NCBI GenBank assembly: GCA_018816485.1
Contig: JAHIVL010000001.1
Coordinates: forward strand, 1 to 14,142
Direction of reading: 5' to 3'
Origin: Patescibacteria group bacterium
GTDB lineage: Bacteria > Patescibacteriota > Microgenomatia > UBA1400 > PJMF01
Length of the DNA: 14,142 bases
This document shows positions 7,109 to 13,687 of the stretch, in pieces. Both the position numbers and the translations under genes were made by a program. The first letter of the stretch is position 1. Every line of letters starts with the position of its first letter. The notes beneath the pieces were generated by a model that searched no databases, was not told where the DNA came from, and saw only the letters and a list, made by a program, of their open reading frames with translations.

Positions 7109-8452
7109 CTAAGATAAAATTTTAGAAAAAAGTTGGGCTAAGTTTTGTTTGGTAAAAGGGTCTATCCCTTTTGATAAAGTTAATAACATTTTTTGCTTCA
7201 TTTCTTGAGATAACTGCTCAAATCCAGCATCTTTAAGGTTTTCTAATGCTTGGTGAATAAAGAGCATATTTATATTTCCAGAGGTTTCTGGACTTTCAAA
7301 AAAGGTTCCGCAACTAGTCATGGCAGCCAAAGCTGAAGCTTTGACTGCCATTAATGATTTTTTACTATTTCTAGAACCTGTAAAGTAAAAATATTGAGAA
7401 AAGTTTTGAGCCAAATCATCTGCCCATCGTCTTCCCAACTCTCTGTCTAATATTTTATCTATTTCTTGATTAAAACTACTTATCGCGGTAGAAAAATTTT
7501 CTTTCCAGCTACCATGATGTCCTCCATCGCAAGGACAAGCCCCGTGCCAACGCACCAAGTTACCATGTGGACAACTCCAAGCAGTCCTTTCACGAAGTTT
7601 TCCTGTCTGATAGTCTTTTTTTTCCCAAACATCTTGTATATCATTTAATCCTAAGACAGCAATACCTACATTTGGCAAACTTTCTTTTACCAAAAAATCT
7701 AAAAAGAGGTCAGCAAGTTTTACGTGATGACCAAATGTTTCTCCATCAGTCCAACCGATAAGTGGTTGTGATTGAGGTAGTTTTTGAATTCTGGGAATAA
7801 TAGTTGATCGTGTATAAGCATCAGCATTTGATTTTTCTGAAAAAGCCAAACTCGAAGAAAAAGGTCTATCAAAAGGTAAAGCAATGATGTTTGCCTTGTT
7901 CGGAAGTTTCAAGATTATTGGCTTATTATCTGCTGAAGTACCAATAATATCAATTTGTTCTGGTGCGCAAAGTACCCCTTTATAACCTATTTTAACTAGC
8001 GTTTCTAAGGTTTCATTATCAAGAGCAGTTTCTGGTGCCCAAAACCATTTAGGTGATACCTTAGTTTCTTCTTCAAAAGCAAGATAACCAGCCTTGACAA
8101 GGATTTCTTTGTCTCTTTTATTTAAATCAGGAAGTAAAACATGTAAAAATGGATCTCCAACACCACGTGCTTTCATCGATTCTCTAAGTTGCTTCACTTC
8201 TTTTGGAGCAAGAGCTAACATTTCTCTACGTATTGTTGTGTAAAAATCAAAAGATACGTGATCCAAAGTTCCATTTTGGGTTTGAGGAATATAACATTCA
8301 TGAATAATAATATTATTCCAATCCATACCATGTGGGTCAGTATGAATTTTTTTGACACGAGTGTGACTACCTTTTCTTGGAGGTTGATAGAAATGTTCAC
8401 CTATTACAGCAAAGCGCTCAACTGAGTTTGAACCTCTTAAACGACCTATCAT
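7109..8452 (-). CDS. Glycoside hydrolase family 57 / DUF3536-like protein
   Basis: The protein resembles the GH57-DUF3536 family, related to alpha-amylase-type and branching enzymes acting on alpha-glucans. Numbering here is from the upstream TTG at 8470; subtract 6 for the ATG at 8452. Marks in order: EHFYQPPRKG (25-34), a DWNNIIIHECY segment (50-60), WAPETALDNETLETL (144-158), whose Glu147 fits the GH57 nucleophile, GWTDGETFGHH (239-249), where Asp242 fits the acid/base Asp, and AWSCPHG with a Cys/His-rich continuation (297-319), which may bind metal. At about 447 residues it is much shorter than the roughly 800-residue two-domain members I know, mainly in the C-terminal part. I chose the ATG because the TTG lies in the divergent promoter region; neither has a ribosome site. 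It is divergent from rpmE. The substrate is not certain. Confidence 0.8.
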   Translation of the reverse strand: MIGRLRGSNSVERFAVIGEHFYQPPRKGSHTRVKKIHTDPHGMDWNNIIIHECYIPQTQNGTLDHVSFDFYTTIRREMLALAPKEVKQLRESMKARGVGDPFLHVLLPDLNKRDKEILVKAGYLAFEEETKVSPKWFWAPETALDNETLETLVKIGYKGVLCAPEQIDIIGTSADNKPIILKLPNKANIIALPFDRPFSSSLAFSEKSNADAYTRSTIIPRIQKLPQSQPLIGWTDGETFGHHVKLADLFLDFLVKESLPNVGIAVLGLNDIQDVWEKKDYQTGKLRERTAWSCPHGNLVRWHGACPCDGGHHGSWKENFSTAISSFNQEIDKILDRELGRRWADDLAQNFSQYFYFTGSRNSKKSLMAVKASALAAMTSCGTFFESPETSGNINMLFIHQALENLKDAGFEQLSQEMKQKMLLTLSKGIDPFTKQNLAQLFSKILS

Positions 8453-8477
8453 ATGATTATATATATTCAATATGATA
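8447..8477. promoter_or_regulatory. Inverted repeat in the GH57-rpmE divergent promoter region
   Basis: TATCATAT (8447-8454) and ATATGATA (8470-8477) are perfectly complementary across 15 bases. The left arm covers the ATG of the GH57 gene and the right arm runs into the -10 box of rpmE. This geometry suits a dimeric regulator acting on both genes, but the sequence is very AT-rich, so chance is possible. Confidence 0.35.
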
Positions 8478-8481
8478 TAAT
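8473..8481 (+). promoter_or_regulatory. Extended -10 promoter of rpmE
   Basis: TGATATAAT is a perfect match to the extended -10 form TGnTATAAT. Only 9 bases separate it from the rpmE ATG at 8491, so transcription should begin at or within a few bases of the start codon. No ribosome site is present, so a leaderless or near-leaderless mRNA is predicted. No good -35 is seen, as is usual for extended -10 promoters. Confidence 0.65.
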
Positions 8482-8490
8482 ATCTTTCTT

Positions 8491-8829
8491 ATGAAACAAG
8501 GCATACATCCAAATTGGACAGATCAAGCACAAGTAACCTGTAGCTGTGGAGCAACGTTCACAATTGGATCAACACTCGACACACTAAAAGTAGATATTTG
8601 TAGTAAATGTCATCCATTCTTCACTGGTGAAATGAAATTTGTAGATAGACAAGGTCGTGTTGATAAATTCTTGAAAAAAGTACAAGTCGCCGAGGCTATC
8701 AAAGCCAAAGGTTCTACAAAGAAATCTTCTAGTAAAAACTCTGAAGATCCAAAATCATACAAAGATGTTCTACGCCAACAGCAAACAGTCTTAAAGCAAG
8801 TTGCTAAAACTAGAGTGCAAGTTGCTTAA
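8491..8829 (+). CDS. rpmE: 50S ribosomal protein bL31 with extended C-terminus
   Basis: bL31 sits on the large subunit and helps bridge the two subunits. The start MKQGIHPNW is typical. Zinc-type cysteines are present as Cys17-x-Cys19 and Cys37-xx-Cys40, followed by HPFFTG and VDRQGRVDKF, the usual end of the core at about residue 60. The family is normally about 65-90 residues; this one has 112 because of a Lys/Ser/Gln-rich tail (about 62-112) that is likely flexible and could touch rRNA. It starts right after a strong extended -10 without a ribosome site. prfA follows, an order also seen in other bacteria, but here a long inverted repeat and a separate promoter lie between them, so they may not share a transcript. 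Confidence 0.95.
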   Translation: MKQGIHPNWTDQAQVTCSCGATFTIGSTLDTLKVDICSKCHPFFTGEMKFVDRQGRVDKFLKKVQVAEAIKAKGSTKKSSSKNSEDPKSYKDVLRQQQTVLKQVAKTRVQVA

Positions 8830-8854
8830 CTATTTTTAATCAACTACATGTTTC

Positions 8855-8948
8855 AATCTTATAAATAAAATTTAATATTTAAAAAAGTGAACATTTCGAA
8901 CTTGTTTCGACGAGAACGTTTTAAATATTAAATTTTATTTATAAGATT
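8855..8948. repeat. Perfect 30-bp inverted repeat with structured 34-base loop
   Basis: Arms 8855-8884 and 8919-8948 are exact reverse complements over 30 bases and almost wholly A/T. Within the loop, TCGAA (8896-8900) and TTCGA (8906-8910) form an inner hairpin with loop CTTGT, followed by CGAG. It lies between rpmE and the prfA promoter. It could stop rpmE transcription, but the stem is AT-rich and far longer than a typical terminator. It could also be a small mobile inverted-repeat element. The element at 12789-12861 is similar in design. Confidence 0.9.
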
Positions 8949-8964
8949 ACTTACGATAAGATAA

Positions 8965-8993
8965 AAGACAATGGTTAACTTCTCGGTTATAAT
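8965..8993 (+). promoter_or_regulatory. Probable prfA promoter
   Basis: AAGACA (8965-8970) and a perfect TATAAT (8988-8993) are 17 bases apart. Transcription would begin near 9000, downstream of the first ATG of the open frame (8971) and about 10 bases before the second ATG (9010). This argues that prfA begins at 9010 with a very short leader. Confidence 0.55.
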
Positions 8994-9009
8994 ATCTCTA
9001 TCCAACCCT

Positions 9010-9990
9010 ATGACAAATCCATACCAAACCCAAATTGGCGAACTTGAAGAGAAAATTGCTGAATCTACTCTTATGCTGTCAGATCCAGAAATGAAGGATC
9101 TTGCTCAGGTTGATATTGAAAACTTAACACTCCAAAAAAAGCAACTTGAGGATGCAGTGCTTCAGTTTGAACAAGGACAAACTGCTCCTGATACTATTCC
9201 TGAAGAAAAAGTGAACTGTATTGTTGAGATTCGTCCAGGCGCTGGTGGTGATGAAGCAAAAATTTGGGCAAACGACATCCTAAGAATGTACGTTAGATTC
9301 TGCGAAGTTATTAACTTAAAAATTGAGTATATTGACGATTTAGTTATCAAAATTATAGGAAAGACTAAATTATTTGATGAGATTCATCCAGATAATAAAG
9401 GGTATATTACCGCCTATGAACTATTTAAATATGAATCTGGGGTTCATCGTGTTCAAAGAGTTCCAACTACCGAGTCGCAAGGCAGAATTCATACTTCCAC
9501 TTGTTCTGTAGCCGTACTTCCAGAAATTCACTCCAAAGAAATTGAGATCAAAACTGAAGACATAGAGTGGCAGTTTATTAGAGCTAGTGGTGCTGGCGGA
9601 CAAAGTGTTAATAAAACTAGTAGTGCTGCTCGTTTATTTCATAAACCAACAGAAATTATGATCGTTTCTAGACAAGAAAAAAAACAAGAACAAAACCGTA
9701 AAATTGCACTAGAATTACTTAGATCTCAGTTGTGGGAAATTGAAGAAGAAAAAAGACTTAAAGAAATTGGTGTAGCTCGCTCTGCCATTGGACGAGCCCA
9801 ACGTGCTGAAAAAGTTAGAACTTACAACTACCCACAAAATCGTATTACAGATCATAGATCAAAACAATCTTGGCATAATTTGCCATTAATGTTGGATGGA
9901 GATTTGTCAAAAATGATGATTGAGCTTCATCCGGCGATGGATGAGGTTTATGCTGTAAAAGACGACTGCATTAAAGAAAAAAGTAAATAA
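9010..9990 (+). CDS. prfA: Peptide chain release factor 1, short N-terminal domain
   Basis: RF1 recognises UAA and UAG and triggers release of the finished protein. The stop-codon motif PxT is present as Pro-Thr-Thr (152-154, counted from the ATG at 9010), within HRVQRVPTTESQGRIHTS, which separates it from RF2 (SPF). The catalytic GGQ is at 196-198 within SGAGGQSVNKT. The conserved IRPGAGGDEA segment (74-83) and DHRSKQSWHNL near 281-291 are also clear. In E. coli RF1 the GGQ is at 233-235, so about 37 residues are missing, all in the N-terminal helical domain. The open frame extends to an ATG at 8971 (13 more residues), but a good promoter lies inside that extension, so I chose 9010. No prmC, the RF1 methyltransferase gene, follows; the AbiE pair is convergent 12 bases away. 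Confidence 0.93.
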   Translation: MTNPYQTQIGELEEKIAESTLMLSDPEMKDLAQVDIENLTLQKKQLEDAVLQFEQGQTAPDTIPEEKVNCIVEIRPGAGGDEAKIWANDILRMYVRFCEVINLKIEYIDDLVIKIIGKTKLFDEIHPDNKGYITAYELFKYESGVHRVQRVPTTESQGRIHTSTCSVAVLPEIHSKEIEIKTEDIEWQFIRASGAGGQSVNKTSSAARLFHKPTEIMIVSRQEKKQEQNRKIALELLRSQLWEIEEEKRLKEIGVARSAIGRAQRAEKVRTYNYPQNRITDHRSKQSWHNLPLMLDGDLSKMMIELHPAMDEVYAVKDDCIKEKSK

Positions 9991-10002
9991 AATTGCTCTA
10001 CT

Positions 10003-10788
10003 CTAGTTAGTTTTGATTATTTCAGCAAACATATCTAACTTTCTTACCTCATCTTCATTGAATAAGAATGGTCTAAGTCTATTTTTCATTTGCTCAGTTA
10101 CACCAACTTGCTTTAACCTAGACCGTGCCTTTTTAAACAATGGCTCCAATTCATTTTTTCTAATAAACTCCAATTCAAATAGTTCTGGTTGTTGACTAAA
10201 AATCCACACTATATCATACATATCTCTTGGCTGAACTTGCTTTCGCTCTGAATAAGCAGTTAACTTTTGACGCAAAATTTCACCAAACTCATTGGTAATA
10301 ACTTGCTCTACAAAGCCATACTTATTCATCAAAACTACCTCTCTAGTAAGTTGCCAGTTATCACTGTAATCAATTTTAATCTTAAGTTTTTCTTTAGGAT
10401 TAGTTGTGATTTTCAAATCATACAAAAGATGTGGAAACTTTAGTTCCAGGTAAGTTTTCTTACCCTTAATTACTGATTTCAACTCAATTTCAATACTCTC
10501 TAACAAAAATCCTTTAACTACTTCTTTTACCAAACTTTCTACCTCCTTAAATGCTAACCCATGATTATCAAAATCCAAATCTTCAGAAAATCTGGGAATA
10601 TTTCTCAATAACCTCAAACTAGTTCCTCCAATAAAGCATAGTTTTTTTGCATCCGATTTAGAATAAAGATCTGCAATAAATTTTGACTGCAAATATTCAC
10701 GAATAATCCCTCGCTTTTTTGTTAAAGGCATCCTCATTTTTTCTGCAAAAGATAGAACTTGATCAAAGTTAGCTACTAAATTATTCAT
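10003..10788 (-). CDS. abiEii: AbiEii/AbiGii family nucleotidyltransferase toxin
   Basis: AbiEii is the toxin of type IV toxin-antitoxin and phage-abortive systems; characterised members are nucleotidyltransferases that modify tRNA or bind GTP. The 261-residue protein shows FIGGTSLRLL (52-61), the nucleotide-binding GG-T/S motif; RFSEDLDFD (66-74), with Asp70 and Asp72 as metal ligands; a further acidic strand LKIKIDYS (135-142); and KLTAYSERKQ leading to RDMYDI (175-192), the family's Lys and Arg-Asp motifs. All appear intact, so activity is plausible. A ribosome site AAGGAG (10794-10799) lies 5 bases before the ATG. The start overlaps the antitoxin stop by 4 bases (ATGA), so the pair is translationally coupled. 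The gene is convergent with prfA. Confidence 0.9.
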   Translation of the reverse strand: MNNLVANFDQVLSFAEKMRMPLTKKRGIIREYLQSKFIADLYSKSDAKKLCFIGGTSLRLLRNIPRFSEDLDFDNHGLAFKEVESLVKEVVKGFLLESIEIELKSVIKGKKTYLELKFPHLLYDLKITTNPKEKLKIKIDYSDNWQLTREVVLMNKYGFVEQVITNEFGEILRQKLTAYSERKQVQPRDMYDIVWIFSQQPELFELEFIRKNELEPLFKKARSRLKQVGVTEQMKNRLRPFLFNEDEVRKLDMFAEIIKTN

Positions 10789-11366
10789 ATTTTCTCCTTA
10801 ATAGTATCTTGTACCCAGGCGGGAAACTCTCTCGAAAACTGTTTTAATAATTTGTAGTCGACGTCTATCCAATCTACTCTAGCTTGAGACAAATCTCTAA
10901 CTTGACGGATATAAATATAATCTAACAATGCTTTTTCTGGCTTGGCTATATTGTAATATGATGAAATATTGTGATTGTCTGCTATTTTATCAAAACCAAA
11001 AAATAATTCTTGTTGAATCTTACTATACAAAAATCCTCCAACAACAACTCTAAATTGCTTAGTTGTTGTTGGTGTTACAGCTGTAACCTGCATAACTTCT
11101 TCTGGAATCATCCCATAAACATGAAGCGCAGACTCTAAACTCACATAAGATGGTCTATATATTAAGCCAGAAAGAGTAAACTCATCAACTTCTCTTCCTG
11201 GAAATTGAAATAAGCCCTTTTTGATTCGTAACAAATCCCCACGCTTCGCCATTCGTGACAAACTAATATTAATTTGAGATGGCTTCTCTCCACTGAAAAT
11301 TTTTTGTACTTGGTGTGTAAAAAAAACAGATGTAGATATAGTATTTTGTAATTCTTTTAACTTCAT
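10785..11366 (-). CDS. abiEi: AbiEi-family antitoxin/transcriptional regulator
   Basis: AbiEi neutralises AbiEii and represses the shared operon through an N-terminal winged-helix domain. Here 193 residues hold a winged-helix-like region (about 1-56; SQINISLSRMAKRGDLLRIK is the helix-turn-wing, ending KKGLFQFP), then an AbiEi C-terminal domain with SYVSLESALHVYGMIPE (93-109), VTAVTP near 114-119, and IAKPEKALLDYIYI near 140-153, all typical of the family. Its ATG lies 8 bases after a -10 box and has no ribosome site, so the mRNA is probably leaderless. A 28-base symmetric sequence directly upstream is the likely operator. The toxin gene overlaps its end by 4 bases. Confidence 0.88.
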   Translation of the reverse strand: MKLKELQNTISTSVFFTHQVQKIFSGEKPSQINISLSRMAKRGDLLRIKKGLFQFPGREVDEFTLSGLIYRPSYVSLESALHVYGMIPEEVMQVTAVTPTTTKQFRVVVGGFLYSKIQQELFFGFDKIADNHNISSYYNIAKPEKALLDYIYIRQVRDLSQARVDWIDVDYKLLKQFSREFPAWVQDTIKEKI

Positions 11367-11370
11367 TACT

Positions 11371-11398
11371 AGTAAATATACATTAAAGCATATTTACT
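11371..11398. promoter_or_regulatory. Symmetric operator of the abiE operon
   Basis: AGTAAATAT (11371-11379) and ATATTTACT (11390-11398) are perfect 9-bp reverse complements spaced by 10 bases. The centres of the half-sites are about two helical turns apart. The repeat covers the spacer and -10 box of the abiEi promoter and touches its -35 box. AbiEi proteins are known to repress their own promoters through inverted repeats, so this is the likely site. Binding has not been tested. Confidence 0.75.
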
Positions 11399-11403
11399 GT
11401 CAA
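11375..11403 (-). promoter_or_regulatory. Sigma70-type promoter of the abiE operon
   Basis: On the minus strand a perfect TTGACA (11403-11398) is followed after exactly 17 bases by TATATT (11380-11375). Transcription would start about 7 bases later, at or next to the abiEi ATG (11366). It is the best full promoter match in the window. Confidence 0.8.
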
Positions 11404-11464
11404 CTACTATTACTCCATGCTTCAACTCTCCAAAAGATATTCACAAAAACTAAAAATTTGGATA

Positions 11465-12730
11465 TTAGATCTCCTCAATCGCCCTAAGCAACTGCTCGTC
11501 TTCAAGAGTATCCGGATTTGCCTCAACTTCAATATCGGCTGGAATTCCTGACTCATGAATCCAAGCACCTCCCGGAAGCAACCACTTGGCAACTGTTACA
11601 TGCAAACCACCCCCATTTGAGAGAATCATACGGTCTTGTACTGTACCTTTTCCAAAGCTGTTCTCTCCAATTAGCTTTGCACCAAGTCTATCCCTTACAG
11701 CTCCTGCAACGATCTCTGAAGCCGATGCGCTGCCTCTGTTCATCAAAACCTCTAGTTGCATATCTTTAAGCCTTGCCTGCCCTCTTGCAGCATAGTTTTG
11801 TTCAATAAGTCTGTCTTTTTGACTAACGACTATTCCTTCTTCGATAAACTCACTTGCAATATCTATCGACACATCAAAGAAACCACCGGGGTTGTTTCTC
11901 ATATCAAGTATTATTCCATCCAGAGAATTTTTTTGAGCTAATATTTCAGTAACAATTGCATCCCACTCAGCACTTGTTCTCTCACCAAATCTGGAAAGTA
12001 TGATATGCGCTACTCTTTTTCCAGCATGTTCAACAAATTCCAGAGTTACTGACTCAACCACAATCTCTCCTCTATTGATTGTAATTTCTAACGGTTGATC
12101 AACACTTTTCCTAACCAAAGTTAGGGTAACGGGTGCATCTTTTGGCCCTCTGATATTGTCAACGGCCTTAGTCAAAGACCATTTAGTACTATCTTCGTCT
12201 AAATTTTTTGCATCATCTTTTACCCTGATAATGTAATCTCCTGCTTCTACACCAGCCATAGTTGCGGGACTGCCATTTAAAGGAGCGACAGCGGCTAAAA
12301 ATCCATCAATATAACCGAGTTCTATTCCTACACCATAAAAGGATCCAGCCAAATCTTGACCACTTCGTTCATTATCTTTTGGTGACAGATACATTGTGTA
12401 AGGATCTTCTAGTGAAGCAGTCATTCCACCTATTGCACCATCCATCATCTTATTAGCATCAAGTTTCTCTTGATCAATATAATCTCTTTCAAGAACCGAC
12501 CACACTTCCCAAAAAGTATCAAAATTAACGTTTTCGTTTCCAACAGGAACGGTAGCTGCCATAATTTTTGCTAATTGAGTACTCTCACTAGATCCATCGA
12601 CTGCCGCCTCATTTATTCGCGCATATTTACTCAAGTATTGAAATTTATATTCCACAAAAGCACCTAGAAACAAAACGATCAATACCAAAAATATATTACT
12701 AATATAACTAATCTTGAATTTTTTAATCAT
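11465..12730 (-). CDS. S41 family C-terminal processing protease
   Basis: This tail-specific serine protease (CtpA/Prc type) should act outside the membrane. A basic start and one hydrophobic segment (about 9-27) form an uncleaved signal anchor. A helical linker follows, with ERDYIDQEKL near 81-90 and MTASLEDPYTMYLSP at 103-117, which is typical of the family. A PDZ domain covers about 128-210 (GSFYGVGIELG, AGVEAGDYIIRV). The S41 core has LDGIILDMRNNPGG (270-283), Ser336 in GSASASEIVAGA, and Lys361 in GKGTVQ, the Ser-Lys dyad by analogy with E. coli Prc Ser430/Lys455 (same 25-residue spacing). The length (421) is normal. TAGAAT (12739-12744) lies 8 bases before the ATG with TTTAAA 17 bases further up, and no ribosome site is seen. 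It follows rpsR but is separated from it by a long hairpin. Confidence 0.94.
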   Translation of the reverse strand: MIKKFKISYISNIFLVLIVLFLGAFVEYKFQYLSKYARINEAAVDGSSESTQLAKIMAATVPVGNENVNFDTFWEVWSVLERDYIDQEKLDANKMMDGAIGGMTASLEDPYTMYLSPKDNERSGQDLAGSFYGVGIELGYIDGFLAAVAPLNGSPATMAGVEAGDYIIRVKDDAKNLDEDSTKWSLTKAVDNIRGPKDAPVTLTLVRKSVDQPLEITINRGEIVVESVTLEFVEHAGKRVAHIILSRFGERTSAEWDAIVTEILAQKNSLDGIILDMRNNPGGFFDVSIDIASEFIEEGIVVSQKDRLIEQNYAARGQARLKDMQLEVLMNRGSASASEIVAGAVRDRLGAKLIGENSFGKGTVQDRMILSNGGGLHVTVAKWLLPGGAWIHESGIPADIEVEANPDTLEDEQLLRAIEEI

Positions 12731-12738
12731 TAGGAATC

Positions 12739-12767
12739 ATTCTACTAAGTCTTGAAGGATATTTAAA
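12739..12767 (-). promoter_or_regulatory. Possible promoter of the processing protease
   Basis: On the minus strand TTTAAA (12767-12762) and TAGAAT (12744-12739) are separated by 17 bases. The start codon (12730) is 8 bases after the -10, which again predicts a leaderless mRNA. Both boxes are imperfect. Confidence 0.4.
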
Positions 12768-12788
12768 CCACCAGTAAGTGCTCATGAA

Positions 12789-12861
12789 ATAAATAAAGTG
12801 TTTGTGTAAGCTCGCCTATAAGTTTGTCTTATCGAGCTAATGTCGCAAACACTTTATTTAT
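12789..12861. repeat. Long bipartite hairpin between rpsR and the protease gene
   Basis: ATAAATAAAGTGTTTG (12789-12804) pairs perfectly with 12846-12861 over 16 bp, extendable by a G-T and a G-C pair. Inside it AGCTCG (12809-12814) pairs with CGAGCT (12833-12838), and ATAAG (12818-12822) pairs with CTTAT (12828-12832) around loop TTTGT, with a CCT bulge. It lies 21 bases after the rpsR stop. Read on the minus strand it ends in a T-rich tail, so it may terminate the rpsF-ssb-rpsR transcript. Its plan matches the element at 8855-8948. Confidence 0.85.
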
Positions 12862-12882
12862 ATTGATCAGCTTATTTGTGAT

Positions 12883-13110
12883 TTAAAGAACCTGAGTAAA
12901 TGGCAACATTGCCAAATGTCTTGCTCTCTTAACAGATTGAGCCAATCTTCTCTGTTGCTTTTGAGTCAAACCGCTTTCTTCTCTAGACAATATTGATCCT
13001 TGCTCATTTACGAACTTGGATAATACATCTACTTTTTTGTATGAAAACGTTATGTTCTTACCAACTTTCATCGCCCGCTTAAAGCGTTTTATTTTTTTTC
13101 TTTTTATCAT
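12883..13110 (-). CDS. rpsR: 30S ribosomal protein bS18
   Basis: bS18 binds the platform of the small subunit together with bS6. The 75-residue protein has the usual basic start, YKKVDVLSKFVNEQGSI (24-40), SGLTQKQQRRLAQSVKRARHLAMLPF (46-71), and a very short end. Length and motifs are normal. The ribosome site is weak (GAGAG about 8 bases before the ATG). It is the third gene of the classic rpsF-ssb-rpsR cluster, 22 bases after ssb. The next gene is not rplI as in many bacteria but a protease behind a hairpin. bL9 is reported as lost in some Patescibacteria, which would fit, although a distant rplI cannot be excluded. Confidence 0.96.
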   Translation of the reverse strand: MIKRKKIKRFKRAMKVGKNITFSYKKVDVLSKFVNEQGSILSREESGLTQKQQRRLAQSVKRARHLAMLPFTQVL

Positions 13111-13132
13111 ATTTTTTCTCTCTTAGTTAAAA

Positions 13133-13636
13133 CTAAAATGGAACATCATCCGATACGTCTTCAGCACTTGGCAAATCTTGATCCTTACCAGCATCATCAT
13201 CTTGAGCAAGTTTCTTGCTAGTTGATTTAGCTTTTTTAGGAGCACTTTTTGAAGCACTGTCTGTAGAATTACTACCTGAGTAAGATCCAGTTCCTGACAC
13301 AGAGCGTAAAAGAATCATGTCATCTATTATTATTTCGGTTGTTTTTCTCTCAGTGCCGTCTTCACCTTTCCAGTCTCTAGTTTGCAATCTTCCTTCAACA
13401 TAAATTTTGTCGCCTTTGTGTAACAATTGGCCACAAATATCTGCAAGCTTTGACCACGCAACTATATTGTGAAACTCAACTCTCTCTTGTTTCTCACCGC
13501 CATCACTTGGTGCCCAAGACCTGTTGGTTGCAATACCAAATGAGCAAACTGCTATGTTACTTGGTGTATAACGCAAATTAGGATCTCTAGTTAAGTTACC
13601 TATTAACATAACCTTATTTAATGATTTAACCGACAT
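13133..13636 (-). CDS. ssb: Single-stranded DNA-binding protein
   Basis: SSB covers single-stranded DNA during replication, repair and recombination and recruits partner proteins. The 167-residue protein has an OB-fold with NKVMLIGNLTRDPNLRYTP (7-25), FHNIVAWSKLADICGQLLHKG (55-75), and IYVEGRLQTRDW (78-89), then a Ser/Lys-rich disordered linker (about 113-145) and the acidic tip ending SDDVPF that binds partners. I chose the ATG at 13636 because AAAGGA (13641-13646) precedes it by 4 bases. An in-frame ATG at 13657 would add MGERKES but has no ribosome site. It lies between rpsF and rpsR, the standard order, and may have a promoter of its own in the 94-base gap after rpsF. Confidence 0.95.
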   Translation of the reverse strand: MSVKSLNKVMLIGNLTRDPNLRYTPSNIAVCSFGIATNRSWAPSDGGEKQERVEFHNIVAWSKLADICGQLLHKGDKIYVEGRLQTRDWKGEDGTERKTTEIIIDDMILLRSVSGTGSYSGSNSTDSASKSAPKKAKSTSKKLAQDDDAGKDQDLPSAEDVSDDVPF

Positions 13637-13687
13637 ACTTTCCTTTCTTTCTCCCATCCAAAACTGTTGGGATTGATATTAAACATT

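Noticed and set aside
8896..8914. Xer/dif-type recombination site in the loop of the long inverted repeat
   Set aside because: The loop does not show the two 11-base half-sites around a 6-base centre expected for dif.
8971..9009. Upstream start for prfA
   Set aside because: A TATAAT with a correctly spaced -35 lies in or just before this extension, there is no ribosome site, and the 13 residues do not resemble RF1.
11518..11941. Plus-strand frames opposite the protease
   Set aside because: They overlap the conserved S41 core on the other strand and resemble nothing.
13637..13657. Upstream start for ssb
   Set aside because: The extra codons contain the ribosome site of the internal ATG, and the upstream ATG has none.
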